This document shows, piece after piece, positions 25,356 to 34,648 of a DNA stretch of 64,000 bases. The stretch is from the NCBI RefSeq assembly GCF_000016425.1, contig NC_009380.1:4282144-4346143 (forward strand). Direction: 5' to 3'. Origin of the DNA: Salinispora tropica CNB-440. GTDB taxonomy: Bacteria; Actinomycetota; Actinomycetes; Mycobacteriales; Micromonosporaceae. Within the stretch, counting starts at the first letter, position 1. Each line of letters starts with the position of its first letter. Under the pieces are notes generated by a model. It did not search any database. It was given only the letters and a program-made list of their open reading frames with translations, and was not told where the DNA came from. Made by a program: the position numbers and the translations under genes.

Positions 25356-26447
25356 GCGGCGGTCGACCGCGTCGGCGGGCCCGTCGGGGCCGCGCGTCAC
25401 GCCCGATCCGGCCCGCGGCAGCCGGGCGGTGTAGCGAACCCGGCCCTCGCGCACCTGACAGGCACCCAGATAGCCGCCGGCCGCGCCGGTCTCCCGAAGC
25501 CAGCCGACCTCCCCGGTGTGGTCCCCGTCGACCGGGAAGTCCCGGACCCGGGTGGTGTACGCCCGGTCGGACAGCAGCCGCCGAACCGCCCCCGCCTCGT
25601 CGTAGCGCGCGGTGAGCCGCTCCCGGTCACCGGTGCGCAGGGCCGCAGCCAGGTCGTCCAGGTACGCCCGCACCCCGGTCAGTTCCCGCAGCACCTCCTC
25701 CCGGTTGCCGAGCAGCAGGTTGACCGTCCGCGCCGCCGGGGTGGCCGCGACCCGGGTGCCGTCGCGAAAGCTGCCGGCGGCGAGGGCGAGAACGGCATCC
25801 GGTGCGGCTGTTCGATGGGTCGCCCCGGCCAGTGCCCCGGCGAGCAGGTGCGGCACGTGTGAGGCGAGGGCGGCGGCCCGGTCGTGCTCCGCCGCGGCCA
25901 GCGGCACCACCCGAGCCCCGAACACGGCCAGGAGCAGCCCGGTGAGCCAACGGAACGGGGCCGTCACCGGCCCGGGGCAGAGCACCCACGCGGCACCGTC
26001 GAGGAGCGTCGGCCCGGCCGCCGTGAGCCCAGCGAGCTCGGCGCCCGCCATCGGATGCCCGGGCACGAACCGGTGGAGCAGACCCTGCCGGGCCGCCGCC
26101 GCGGCCACCTCGGCCTTGGTGCTACCCACGTCGGTGAGGATGCAGTCGGGCCCACTGGCCGCGGCGACTGCCGACAGGGCGGTCGGCAGGGTCGGTAGCG
26201 GCCCGCACAGGAACACCAACTCCCGCCCGGCGACCGCCGCCTCGACGGTCTCCAAGATCGACACTCCCCGCTCGCGCGCCTGGTCCCGGGTCGTCGGGTC
26301 CGGGTCCCAACCGGTGACGTCCAGCCCGGCGTCGCGAAGCCGAAGCAGGATGGACCCCCCGATGAGACCGGTCCCCACGACCGCGGCACGGACCCCGCGG
26401 TATGCCGCTTCGGCCGCGGTGGTCCCAGCGTCGGTCACGGTCGGCAC
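25353..26447 (-). CDS. tyrA: Prephenate dehydrogenase
   Basis: NAD-dependent enzyme of 364 residues turning prephenate into 4-hydroxyphenylpyruvate for tyrosine synthesis. The N-terminal Rossmann fold shows VVGTGLIGGSILLRL (about residues 23-37), then VGSTK and GHPMAGAE, both typical of TyrA. The helical dimerisation domain follows with HDRAAALASHVPHLLA. No ACT domain is recognisable after about residue 300, although the tail YTARLPRAGSG is extra. GTG at 26447 is 9 nt after the dapC stop, so the genes form an operon. Confidence 0.92.
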   Translation of the reverse strand: MPTVTDAGTTAAEAAYRGVRAAVVGTGLIGGSILLRLRDAGLDVTGWDPDPTTRDQARERGVSILETVEAAVAGRELVFLCGPLPTLPTALSAVAAASGPDCILTDVGSTKAEVAAAAARQGLLHRFVPGHPMAGAELAGLTAAGPTLLDGAAWVLCPGPVTAPFRWLTGLLLAVFGARVVPLAAAEHDRAAALASHVPHLLAGALAGATHRTAAPDAVLALAAGSFRDGTRVAATPAARTVNLLLGNREEVLRELTGVRAYLDDLAAALRTGDRERLTARYDEAGAVRRLLSDRAYTTRVRDFPVDGDHTGEVGWLRETGAAGGYLGACQVREGRVRYTARLPRAGSGVTRGPDGPADAVDRR

Positions 26448-26456
26448 CCGCCGTTC

Positions 26457-27563
26457 TCAGCCGGTCAGCCGGTCGGCGACCGCCGCCACGTGTTGGTCGG
26501 ACGCGGTCAACGCCACCCGGACGTGCCGAGCGCCGGTGGGCCCGTAGAGGGCACCCGCCGCTACCAGGATGCCCCGCCGGGCCAGCCAGTCGACCGTGGC
26601 CCAGCAGTCCTCGTCCCGGGTCAGCCACAGATAGAGGCCGGCCTCCGAGTGCTCGACGGTAAATCCGGCGGCGGTGAATGCGGCGCGCAGCACGGCACGC
26701 CGGGCTCGGTAGCGCTCCCGCTGCTCGGTGGCGTCCCGCTCGTCCTGGAGGGCGGTCACCATCGCGGCCTGAACCGGCGCTGGCATGATCATGCCAGCGT
26801 GCTTGCGCACCTTGAGCAGCTCGGCGACGAGCACCGGGTCACCGGCCACAAGGCCGGCCCGGTAGCCGGCGAGGTTGGAGCGCTTCGACAGCGAGTGCAC
26901 CGCCAGGACGCTGCGGTACGAGTCGCCGCAGACCTGTGGCGACAGCACCGAGACCGGCTCGGCCTCCCAGCCCAACGGCAGGTAACACTCGTCACTGGCG
27001 ACGACCGCACCGCGCTCACGGGCCCAGTCGACCACCTTGCGCAGGTGGGCGGCGGGCAGCACCCGCCCCGTCGGGTTCCCCGGCGAGTTCACCCAGACCA
27101 GGCGGACCCGGGGGGTCGGACCGAGGGCGGTCAACGAATCAGACCGTACGACGGTCGCCCCGGCGAGCCGAGCCCCGTCCTCGTAGGTCGGGTACGCGAC
27201 CGACGGCACCACGACCACGTCCTGCGGCCCGATCCCGAGCAGCGTGGGTAGCCAGGCGACCAGTTCCTTCGACCCCACGACCGGAAGCACGCCCAGCCCC
27301 TCCGGGTTGGCACCGCAGGCCCGCGCCGCCCAGGCCGCCATCGCGGTCCGCAGCGCCGGCGAGCCGGCGGTCAGCGGGTATCCGGGAGCGTCCGACGCGT
27401 CCGCCAGCGCCTGCCGAATCGACGGCGGCACCGGGTCGACCGGCGTACCGATGGAGAGGTTGATCAGGCCCCCCGGGTGCGCCGCGGCCAGAGCGGCCGC
27501 GGCGTCCAGGGCGTCCCAGGTGAACTCCGGCAGCCGAGCCGAGACCGGCGTGGGCCGGTTCAG
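26457..27563 (-). CDS. dapC: Succinyldiaminopimelate transaminase
   Basis: Class I PLP aminotransferase of 368 residues that makes N-succinyl-LL-diaminopimelate using glutamate, the step between DapD and DapE. The PLP lysine is in [16 protein letters not shown]; other fold-type I markers are [10 protein letters not shown] and ASDECYLPL. No ATG, GTG or TTG lies near the conserved N-terminus. The best start is CTG at 27563, overlapping the fdxA stop as CTGA, with GGAGAGG 4 nt upstream. A GTG 132 nt earlier would sit deep inside fdxA. The fdxA-dapC order matches mycobacteria. Confidence 0.9.
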   Translation of the reverse strand: MNRPTPVSARLPEFTWDALDAAAALAAAHPGGLINLSIGTPVDPVPPSIRQALADASDAPGYPLTAGSPALRTAMAAWAARACGANPEGLGVLPVVGSKELVAWLPTLLGIGPQDVVVVPSVAYPTYEDGARLAGATVVRSDSLTALGPTPRVRLVWVNSPGNPTGRVLPAAHLRKVVDWARERGAVVASDECYLPLGWEAEPVSVLSPQVCGDSYRSVLAVHSLSKRSNLAGYRAGLVAGDPVLVAELLKVRKHAGMIMPAPVQAAMVTALQDERDATEQRERYRARRAVLRAAFTAAGFTVEHSEAGLYLWLTRDEDCWATVDWLARRGILVAAGALYGPTGARHVRVALTASDQHVAAVADRLTG

Positions 27564-27886
27564 TGTGCCTCTCCACGCGGCGCCTGCGCCGCGACGAAGG
27601 TGGCGTCCTTCTCCACCTTGCCGATCTTCGAGGCTCCACCGGGCGAGCCCAGGTCCTCGAAGAACTCGTAGTTGGCCGCGGTGTAGTCCTTCCACTGCTC
27701 CGGCACGTCGTCTTCGTAGAAGATCGCCTCGACCGGACACACCGGCTCACAGGCACCACAGTCGACGCACTCGTCGGGGTGGATGTAGAGCATCCGGTTG
27801 CCCTCGTAAATGCAGTCGACCGGGCACTCCTCGATGCATGCCTTGTCGAGCACATCCACGCACGGCTCGGCGATGATGTAGGTCAC
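27560..27886 (-). CDS. fdxA: Seven-iron ferredoxin
   Basis: A 108-residue ferredoxin with one 3Fe-4S and one 4Fe-4S cluster. The first set is C-x7-C-x3-C-P ([14 protein letters not shown]) and the second is C-x2-C-x2-C-x3-C-P ([12 protein letters not shown]). It is a cytoplasmic electron carrier, often for cytochromes P450. The GTG at 27886 follows GGAGGAG by 7 nt; the frame upstream of it lacks this signal. It is translationally coupled to dapC. Confidence 0.95.
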   Translation of the reverse strand: MTYIIAEPCVDVLDKACIEECPVDCIYEGNRMLYIHPDECVDCGACEPVCPVEAIFYEDDVPEQWKDYTAANYEFFEDLGSPGGASKIGKVEKDATFVAAQAPRGEAH

Positions 27887-27964
27887 CGATCTTCTCCTCC
27901 GCAGACACGCCGCGATCACCCGCGACGGTATGAGCCTAGTATCTCGTCAGGGAGGAGGTCGATC

Positions 27965-28927
27965 GTGCTCCGACAGGAGGATGTGGGACAGCGCGTCGTG
28001 GTCCGCCGGATTGTGGGGATTCGCGCAGGCCGGCCGCTCTTCTCCGACCTCCTCGGCGAGTTGGCGGAGCTGAGCGAGAGCCATCTCACCCTCGTCACCA
28101 CGCAAGGTCGGACCGAGGTGCCCAGGGCCGAGATCCACCGGGCGAGGCGAGTACCCCCCTCCCGACGGCCGACAGCTGCCGCGGTGGCCGCGCTGGAGCA
28201 CGCGGCCGACGAGGCCTGGCCGGCACCGACCCGGGCCCGCCTGGGCGGTTGGCTGCTGCGCAGCGCCGACGGCTGGACCGGACGCGCCAACTCGGCGCTA
28301 CCGGTCGGCGACCCAGACCGGCCGCTGCCCGCCGCGATCGACGCCGTGCAGCGCTGGTATGCCGACCTCGGTCGACCAGCACTGATCAACACGCCGCTTC
28401 CGCTCGCCGCCCCGGTCAGTGCGGAGCTCGATGCCCGAGGTTGGAGCGGTGGCCGGCCGACGCTCGTCCAGACGGCACCGCTGGCCGCGCTGCCGCCCGC
28501 CCGGCCCACCGTCGCCGGCGCACCGCCGGTCGAACTGACCACCACGCCGTCGGCGGACTGGCTGGCGGTCGCCGCCAACCGCAAGGGAGACCTGTCGGCC
28601 GCCGCCCGACACGTGCTCACCGCCGTGCCCCAGATCCGCTTCGCCCAGGTACGCGTTGACGGCCGGCTGGTCGCTGTCGGCCGGGGCACCGTCACCGGGG
28701 CGGGCCGTTGGCTCGGCCTCAGTCTGATCGAGGTAGCACCCGAGGACCGCCGGCGAGGACTGGCCCGGCAGGTGGTTCACGCCCTGGCCGCGTGGGGTGC
28801 GGCGGTCGGCGCGACCAACGCCTTCCTCCAGGTCGAACAGGGCAATGCGGAAGCGGTGCCGCTCTATCGAGCGCTGGGTTTCACCACCCATCACACCTAC
28901 CGGACCCGAACCGCACCGGCCGGCTGA
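27965..28927 (+). CDS. GNAT-family N-acetyltransferase
   Basis: A 320-residue protein with an N-terminal SH3-like small beta domain (VGQRVVVRRIVG to TTQGRTEVPRAEI, residues 6-60) and a C-terminal GNAT domain. The acetyl-CoA loop is PEDRRRGLARQVVHAL (about residue 265), followed by LYRALGF. The layout resembles mycobacterial Rv0428c-type proteins. Substrate unknown. GTG at 27965 lies 6 nt after GGAGGAGG. It is divergent from fdxA across 78 bp, which must hold both promoters. Confidence 0.88.
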   Translation: MLRQEDVGQRVVVRRIVGIRAGRPLFSDLLGELAELSESHLTLVTTQGRTEVPRAEIHRARRVPPSRRPTAAAVAALEHAADEAWPAPTRARLGGWLLRSADGWTGRANSALPVGDPDRPLPAAIDAVQRWYADLGRPALINTPLPLAAPVSAELDARGWSGGRPTLVQTAPLAALPPARPTVAGAPPVELTTTPSADWLAVAANRKGDLSAAARHVLTAVPQIRFAQVRVDGRLVAVGRGTVTGAGRWLGLSLIEVAPEDRRRGLARQVVHALAAWGAAVGATNAFLQVEQGNAEAVPLYRALGFTTHHTYRTRTAPAG

Positions 28928-28939
28928 CCCGGGGTCAGC
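28923..28939. terminator. Short hairpin containing the GNAT stop codon
   Basis: GCTGACC and GGTCAGC form a 7-bp stem around CGG, placed between two convergent genes only 7 nt apart and including both stop codons. Confidence 0.4.
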
Positions 28940-29402
28940 GGCGGACAGACCTGTGAGGCTTCGCCGCCTTCGACTCGGCGTACCGCTTCAGCGCCTTGGA
29001 GCGGTGGTCCAGGCCGAGCGCGACGGCCAGCAGGTAGCCCAGCAGCACCCCGATACCGGTGACCGCGAAATAGAGCCAGATCTGCGCGAAGAAGGTTCCC
29101 GCGCCGTCACCGAACGGATTCTTCCCCACCAGCAGCGGCCCGACCAGCACGGTCAACGCCAGCGCGACACCGACCGCGGCGGCGATGTCCGCCCCCCACT
29201 CGGCGGCGGGCCGGCGGCGGCTCCAGTCGAAGGCGACCGCGGCCAGGCCCACCCCGATCACCACGAACATCCCGAGTGACACCCGGTCAGCCGCGGTCGT
29301 GTCCGCATCGTCGAAACCCACTCGGATGATCACCCGAGCGACCACGTTGACCGCGAACAGCGCACCCGCCAGCGCTCCGGTCACCCGCCACCGCTGCCTC
29401 AT
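28935..29402 (-). CDS. Four-helix membrane protein, 155 aa
   Basis: Hydrophobic protein with four predicted transmembrane helices: about residues 9-27, 42-60, 73-93 and 108-130. It ends in a very basic cytoplasmic tail (KALKRYAESKAAKPHRSVRR). GGGAGGG precedes the ATG at 29402. No family recognised. Confidence 0.8.
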   Translation of the reverse strand: MRQRWRVTGALAGALFAVNVVARVIIRVGFDDADTTAADRVSLGMFVVIGVGLAAVAFDWSRRRPAAEWGADIAAAVGVALALTVLVGPLLVGKNPFGDGAGTFFAQIWLYFAVTGIGVLLGYLLAVALGLDHRSKALKRYAESKAAKPHRSVRR

Positions 29403-29483
29403 CGCACCCTCCCGCCATACCGCCCGCCACCACTCGTACGGGTCATCCTGGCAGGATTGTCTACCACCGGAGGCCGGGTGCCG

Positions 29484-29942
29484 TCAGGGCCCGGGCCGGT
29501 TAGCCGGCGGGGCGGCCAGAATCTGCCGGAACCCCAGCACCGCGAAGGTCATTGCGCCGGCCACGACGAGCAACAGGTCCACCCAGGTGCCGGCCAGCAG
29601 CACGTCCCCCTCCGAGGTGCGGATCCCAGCGACTCCGACCAGGAAGAACCACGGCACAGCGGGCAGCGCCACCGCCCACCGGCGGCCGACCGTGACGTGG
29701 GCGAACCAGCTCAGGGCCACGTTCAACCCGACCGCGACCAGCACGGCCACGCCGATCAGATAGCCGCCGACCCGCAGCGGGGCGAGCAGAAGCTCCAGCA
29801 CCGCGCTGAGGGCCCCGCCGACGACCGCCAACACGCCGCCGGTGAACCGCAACGCCCGGCTGGCGAATCGGGCGTTGCCCCAGGCCGGGGGCGGAACACT
29901 CTCGTCGGGCACGACCGACACCGGCATGGCGGGAAGGCTCAC
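29484..29942 (-). CDS. Four-helix membrane protein coupled to mshB
   Basis: A 152-residue protein with four predicted membrane helices after a short N-terminal tail: [52 protein letters not shown] and [21 protein letters not shown] at 29942 overlaps the mshB stop as GTGA, so it is translated with mshB. A membrane protein also follows mshB in mycobacteria (Rv1171 by position, from memory), which suggests a linked role, but none is known. Confidence 0.8.
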
Positions 29943-30883
29943 CGCTGACCGGTCGCGCCGACCGGGGCCCGGTCGGCGCCGTCGGCGACCGGAGTCCGGT
30001 CCGAACCCTCGGCGACCGGAAGCCCGGCGAAGAGGTCGTCCTCCCACCCGTACGGGCCGAAGCCGGGGCCCTTGTCCCCGACCGCGAGGGTGTAGTACTC
30101 CACCCCCATGAACTCGCTGCCGAAGTTGCCGGCGATCGAGTACAGCCAGGAGTTGTCCGGAATCTGGGTGGCGTGTGCGCGCATCGCCGCCTCCTTGGCG
30201 ACGTGCTGCCCGGTCGCGTCAATCCGGGCGGCGATGCGCTCATCCGGCGTGCAGAACGGTAACTCCACCGCCTCCTGGATGCCCTCGAACGGGTTGTCCG
30301 ACGAGCCGGCGAAGTGGGTCATCCCGGCCTCCAGCACGCTTTGCGGCATCGCCGTCCAGTAGACCTTCGCCGGAGCAAACCCCTCGGCGGCGGCCAACTC
30401 GTGTGCCCGCATCGCCACCCGGTGGGCCTGGATGTGATCGGGATGGCCGTAGAACCCGTTGCCGTCATAGGTGATCAGGACCTGGGGTTGGAGCTCCCGC
30501 ATGACCTCCACCAGCTGCCCGGCGGCCACATCGAGGTCGGCCTGCCAGAAGGCGCGCGGGTGCTCGTTGGTGGCCAGACCCATCATCCCGGAGTCGCGAT
30601 AGCGGCCGGCGCCACCGAGGAACCGGTGGTCGGTGACCCCGAGCGCGCGGCAGGCCGCCGCCAGCTCCCCGATCCGGTAGCCGCCGAGCTGGTCGGCTTC
30701 GGCCGCGGCGAGCTGCGCCAGCTCCGGCACGTGCACCTCACCCTCCTCACCCAAGGTGCAGGTGACCAGCGTGACGTGGGCACCGGTGGCCGCGTAGTGG
30801 GCCATCGTCGCGCCGGTGCCGATGGCTTCGTCGTCGGGGTGCGCGTGGACCAGCAGGAGCCGGCGAGCGGGCAGTGTCGTCAC
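29939..30883 (-). CDS. mshB: Mycothiol biosynthesis deacetylase MshB
   Basis: Zinc-dependent LmbE-type deacetylase of 314 residues that removes acetate from GlcNAc-inositol, the second enzymatic step of mycothiol synthesis. The zinc and base motif is VHAHPDDEA (residues 12-20), and the second metal histidine is in [13 protein letters not shown]. The protein otherwise follows actinobacterial MshB up to [11 protein letters not shown]. The last 30 residues are low complexity, with [15 protein letters not shown]. Two in-frame GTGs are possible (30892 and 30883). The second gives [19 protein letters not shown], matching family N-termini, and lies 7 nt after TAGAGT. Confidence 0.94.
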
Positions 30884-30890
30884 GTCCGTC

Positions 30891-30896
30891 ACTCTA
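30891..30896 (-). promoter_or_regulatory. -10 element for leaderless mshB
   Basis: TAGAGT then 7 nt then GTG at 30883. The upstream GTG at 30892 would overlap this element, which is an argument for the later start. Confidence 0.45.
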
Positions 30897-30964
30897 TCCG
30901 GCGGTTCTCGCGGCCGACCCGGACGCGTCCACGCAGGTCCGCCACATCACCCAGGGCACCGTCC

Positions 30965-30970
30965 TACGAT
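30965..30970 (+). promoter_or_regulatory. -10 element for leaderless S9 peptidase
   Basis: TACGAT then CCGACGT then GTG at 30978. No Shine-Dalgarno precedes the start. Confidence 0.5.
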
Positions 30971-30977
30971 CCGACGT

Positions 30978-33110
30978 GTGGACTTTCCGGAGCTGGCCGC
31001 GCGGACCCGTCGGTTCCGCCACGGGGCGCCACGCGCGATCTCGGTGGCCGACGACGGCTCCCGAGTGGTCTTCCTCCGCTCCGCCGGGCCCACGGACCCC
31101 ACCGAGGCGCTCTGGCTCCTCGACGTCGACACCGGGCAGGAGCGGATCGTCGCCGATCCGGGGGCGCTCCTGGAGGACGACGCCAACCGCCTCAGCCCGG
31201 GAGAGCGCACGCTGCGGGAGCGGCTGCGGTTGAGCGCTGCCGGCATCGGGTCGTACGCCCTCGACTCGGCCGGCCGGGTGGCGATCTTCGCGCTCGGTGG
31301 CCGGCTCTTCCGGGCCGACCTGATCCACGGGGACGTGGTCGAGGTGGCCGCCGCCGGCCCGGTGCTGGATCCGCGCCCCGACCCAACCGGACAGCGGCTG
31401 GCGTACGTGACCGACGCCGCGGCCGGGGTCCGCCGTGGGGAGCTTCGGGTGATCGAGTACGACGGCACCGACACCATGCTCGCCGGCGAGGACGCAGGGG
31501 TGATCTGGGGGCTGGCCGAGCACGTCGCGGCGGAGGAGTTCAACCGGTTCCGGGGCTACTGGTGGGCGCCGGACGGCCGCTCGGTGCTCGCCGCCCGGGT
31601 GGACGAATCCCGACTGGGCCGGTGGCACCTGCACGACCCGGCCGAGCCGGCGACCGCGCCGACCACCGTCGCCTACCCCCGGGCGGGTGGGCCCAACGCC
31701 GAGGTCAGCCTGCACCTGCTCGATCTCGACGGCGGCTGGGTCGACGTGCACTGGGACCGGGAGACCTACCCGTACCTGACCGCCGTGCACTGGGCCGACG
31801 GCGGACCGCTGATCACCGTGCTGCGTCGCTCCCAGCAGCACGGGCTGGTACTCGCGGTGGATCCGCGCACCGGGGAGACCCAGGTGCACGCCGAGCTGGC
31901 CGACCCGCGCTGGGTGGAGCCGGTCCCCGGCACTCCCGCCCACCTGCCGGACGGACGGGTGCTGGTGGGCGGGGAGCTAGCCCACGACGGCTACGACGCA
32001 CGTTGTCTCTTCGCCGACGGAACGCTGCTGACGCCGCCGTCGCTCTACGTGCGCCGGGTGGTGGGACGACTCCCGGCCCACTCCGGCACCGGACCGGCCG
32101 ACCTGCTGGTGGAGGCGGCCGAGGGCGAACCGAGCGAGCAGCACCTGTTCCGGGTCCGCACCACGATCGGCGGCGGCATGGACGTACGCCGGATCACCCC
32201 GGACGCCGGCTGGCACGTCGGCGCCGTGGGCGGGAACGTGTTGGTGGTGGGCAGCGCCTCCCTGGACCACCCGGGTCTGCGCTGGACGGTCTGGCGCGGT
32301 GACCGGGAGGTGGCGACGCTACGGTCGTTCGCGGCGACCCCGCCGTACTCTCCGCTGCCGTTGTTGGAGCGAGTGACCGACCGGCGGCTGCCAGCCGCGG
32401 TGCTCTACCCGGAGAACCACGTCTCCGGCCGCCGACTGCCGGTGCTGCTGGACGTGTACGGCGGTCCCGGCCACCAGGAGGTGCTGGCGGCACGGTCGGC
32501 GTGGTTGGAGCGGCAGTGGTGGGCCGATGCCGGGTTTGCGGTGGTCGTGATCGACAACCGCGGGACGCCGGGGGTCGCGCCGTCGTTCGAGAAGGCGATC
32601 CACCGGCGGGTGGCGGACATGGTCCTCACCGATCAGGTGGAGGGGCTCACCGCGCTCGCCGAGAAGCATCCGGACCTGGACCTCGGCCGGGTGGCGGTAC
32701 GGGGCTGGTCGTTCGGCGGCTGGCTGGCGGCGCTGGCGGTGCTGCGCCGGCCGGAGCTGTTCCGGTGCGGGATCGCCGGGGCGCCGGTAGCCGACTGGAG
32801 CCTGTACGACACCGCCTACACCGAGCGCTACCTGGGCATGCCCGAGGACGGTATGGACGTGTACGCCCATCATTCCCTGGTGGAGCTGGCCGCCGCCACG
32901 GAGCAGGCCCAGCCGCTGCTGCTGGTACACGGGATGGCCGACGACAACGTGGTGGCGGCGCACACCCTGCGGCTGTCCGCCGCGCTGCTGGCCAACGGAC
33001 ACCCACACTCGGTGCTGCCGCTCACCGGCGCGACGCACATGGCGGCCGGTGGCATCGGTGAAAATCTGTTGAAGCTGGAGCTGGCCTTCCTCCGCACGCA
33101 TCTGGAGTGA
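30978..33110 (+). CDS. S9 prolyl oligopeptidase / dipeptidyl-peptidase IV family
   Basis: A 710-residue peptidase with an N-terminal eight-bladed propeller region (about residues 20-440) containing EFNRFRGYWWAPDG, the DPP-IV type Glu region. The alpha/beta hydrolase domain has catalytic Ser in GWSFGGW (about residue 577), Asp in HGMADDNV and His in GATHMAAGG. No signal peptide is present, so it is cytoplasmic and probably clears proline-containing peptides. GTG at 30978; sequence upstream is divergent promoter, not coding. It begins a run of peptidase genes with tldD and tldE. Confidence 0.92.
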   Translation: MDFPELAARTRRFRHGAPRAISVADDGSRVVFLRSAGPTDPTEALWLLDVDTGQERIVADPGALLEDDANRLSPGERTLRERLRLSAAGIGSYALDSAGRVAIFALGGRLFRADLIHGDVVEVAAAGPVLDPRPDPTGQRLAYVTDAAAGVRRGELRVIEYDGTDTMLAGEDAGVIWGLAEHVAAEEFNRFRGYWWAPDGRSVLAARVDESRLGRWHLHDPAEPATAPTTVAYPRAGGPNAEVSLHLLDLDGGWVDVHWDRETYPYLTAVHWADGGPLITVLRRSQQHGLVLAVDPRTGETQVHAELADPRWVEPVPGTPAHLPDGRVLVGGELAHDGYDARCLFADGTLLTPPSLYVRRVVGRLPAHSGTGPADLLVEAAEGEPSEQHLFRVRTTIGGGMDVRRITPDAGWHVGAVGGNVLVVGSASLDHPGLRWTVWRGDREVATLRSFAATPPYSPLPLLERVTDRRLPAAVLYPENHVSGRRLPVLLDVYGGPGHQEVLAARSAWLERQWWADAGFAVVVIDNRGTPGVAPSFEKAIHRRVADMVLTDQVEGLTALAEKHPDLDLGRVAVRGWSFGGWLAALAVLRRPELFRCGIAGAPVADWSLYDTAYTERYLGMPEDGMDVYAHHSLVELAAATEQAQPLLLVHGMADDNVVAAHTLRLSAALLANGHPHSVLPLTGATHMAAGGIGENLLKLELAFLRTHLE

Positions 33111-33199
33111 GCGCCGAGGGCGGGCCGGGCCGGCGGTCAGCTGATCCGGCCACCCGGGCGGCGCTGCGCCACGGTCCGGACGAATGCGGCCGGCTCGCC

Positions 33200-33205
33200 T
33201 AGGGT
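33200..33205 (+). promoter_or_regulatory. -10 element before tldD
   Basis: TAGGGT then 6 nt then ATG at 33212. AGGG could also act as a weak Shine-Dalgarno, so leaderless initiation is not certain. Confidence 0.4.
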
Positions 33206-33211
33206 CGAGCC

Positions 33212-34648
33212 ATGACCGAGTTCGATGCCGCGTCCACCGCTGTCCAAGCCGCCCTTGACGCGGGCGCCCGGTACGCGGATGCCCGCGTGATGCACCGGCG
33301 ATACGAGTCCATGACGGCCCGCGACGGCGACATCGAGGAGCTGAACCAGGACGAGAGCGTCGGGCTTGGGGTTCGGGCGCTGGTCGGATCGAGCTGGGGC
33401 TTCCACGCCGTCCCCGACCTGTCCGGTCCCGCCGCCCGCGACGCCGGCCGACGGGCGGCGCGGATCGCCGCGGCCAGTGCCCGCGTCCCGGGCCCGCCCA
33501 TCGACCCGATCCCGGCCGAGCCGGTCACGGCGAGCTGGGCCTCGGCCTACGCGGTGGATCCGCTCGGCGTGCCGCTGTCGGTCAAGGGCGACCTGCTGGT
33601 CGAGGCGACCCGGCTGATGGCCGAGCACGGCGCCGACCTCGCCGAGGGCCTCTACCAGATCTGGGACACGACCAAGTGGTTCGTCTCCAGCGAGGGCCAC
33701 CGGATCGACCAGCGCATCCGCGAGTGCGGCGGTGGCATCTCGGCCACCTCGATCGGCGCCGGGGAGACCCAACGCCGGTCGTACCCGAGCTACCGGGGCC
33801 AGTACGGCACCAGCGGGTGGGAACTGGTCGACTCGCTCGACCTGACCGCGCACGCGGCCCGAGTGGCCGAGGAGTCCCGGGCACTGCTCACCGCACCGCC
33901 CTGCCCCGCTGGCGAGACCGACCTGATCCTTGGCGGCGAGCAACTCGCCCTCCAGATCCACGAGTCGGTCGGGCACGCCATCGAACTGGACCGGATCCTG
34001 GGCTGGGAGGCGGCCTTCGCCGGTACCTCCTGGTTGGAACTGGCCCAGCTCGGGTCGCTGCGGTACGGCTCGGAGCTGATGACCATCACCATCGACCCGA
34101 CGATCCCCGGGGCGCTGGGCAGCTTCGGCTACGACGACGAGGGTTCCCCGGCGGTCCGCCGGGACGCCGTCCGGGAGGGGCGCTGGGTGGGCGTGCTCGC
34201 AGGCCGTGACTCGGCCGCCGTCGCGGGCCTGGACTACGGCGGTAGCGTCCGTGCGGACGGCTGGGCCCGGCTGCCGATGGTGCGAATGACCAATGTCGGG
34301 CTGGAGCCCGGTCCACACAGCCTGGACGAGATCATCGCCGCCACGGACGAGGGGGTGTTGATGGACATCAACCGGTCCTGGTCCATCGACGACAAGCGGC
34401 TCAACTTCCAGTTCGGCTGCGAGGTCGGCTGGGAGATCAGGAAGGGGAGGCGGGGACGGATGCTGCGCAACCCCACGTACACCGGGATCAGCCCGCTCTT
34501 CTGGCGTTCGATGGACATGCTCTCCGGCGAGACGGTCGCCTGGGGCACGCCCAACTGCGGCAAGGGTCAGCCGGGGCAGGTGGGGCACACCGGCCATCCG
34601 GCCGCACCCGCCCGCTTCCGTGGCATCCGGGTGGGGGTGCACGCGTGA
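33212..34648 (+). CDS. tldD: TldD-type metallopeptidase
   Basis: Catalytic subunit of the TldD/TldE protease, 478 residues, family U62. The zinc motif HExxxH reads H-E-S-V-G-H (about residue 250). GLDYGGSVRADGWARLP and TDEGVLMDINRSWSIDD are also conserved in TldD. In E. coli the heterodimer opens substrate peptides, including microcin B17 precursor and CcdA. No peptide-antibiotic genes lie nearby, so a housekeeping role is more likely here. Its stop overlaps the tldE start (GTGA). Confidence 0.93.
   Translation: MTEFDAASTAVQAALDAGARYADARVMHRRYESMTARDGDIEELNQDESVGLGVRALVGSSWGFHAVPDLSGPAARDAGRRAARIAAASARVPGPPIDPIPAEPVTASWASAYAVDPLGVPLSVKGDLLVEATRLMAEHGADLAEGLYQIWDTTKWFVSSEGHRIDQRIRECGGGISATSIGAGETQRRSYPSYRGQYGTSGWELVDSLDLTAHAARVAEESRALLTAPPCPAGETDLILGGEQLALQIHESVGHAIELDRILGWEAAFAGTSWLELAQLGSLRYGSELMTITIDPTIPGALGSFGYDDEGSPAVRRDAVREGRWVGVLAGRDSAAVAGLDYGGSVRADGWARLPMVRMTNVGLEPGPHSLDEIIAATDEGVLMDINRSWSIDDKRLNFQFGCEVGWEIRKGRRGRMLRNPTYTGISPLFWRSMDMLSGETVAWGTPNCGKGQPGQVGHTGHPAAPARFRGIRVGVHA

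Noticed and set aside
30314-32302. 662-codon open frame on the plus strand over mshB and the S9 peptidase
   Set aside because: It is out of frame with the S9 gene and antisense to mshB. The protein is Arg/Pro/Gly rich with no domain, the typical shadow frame of high-GC DNA.
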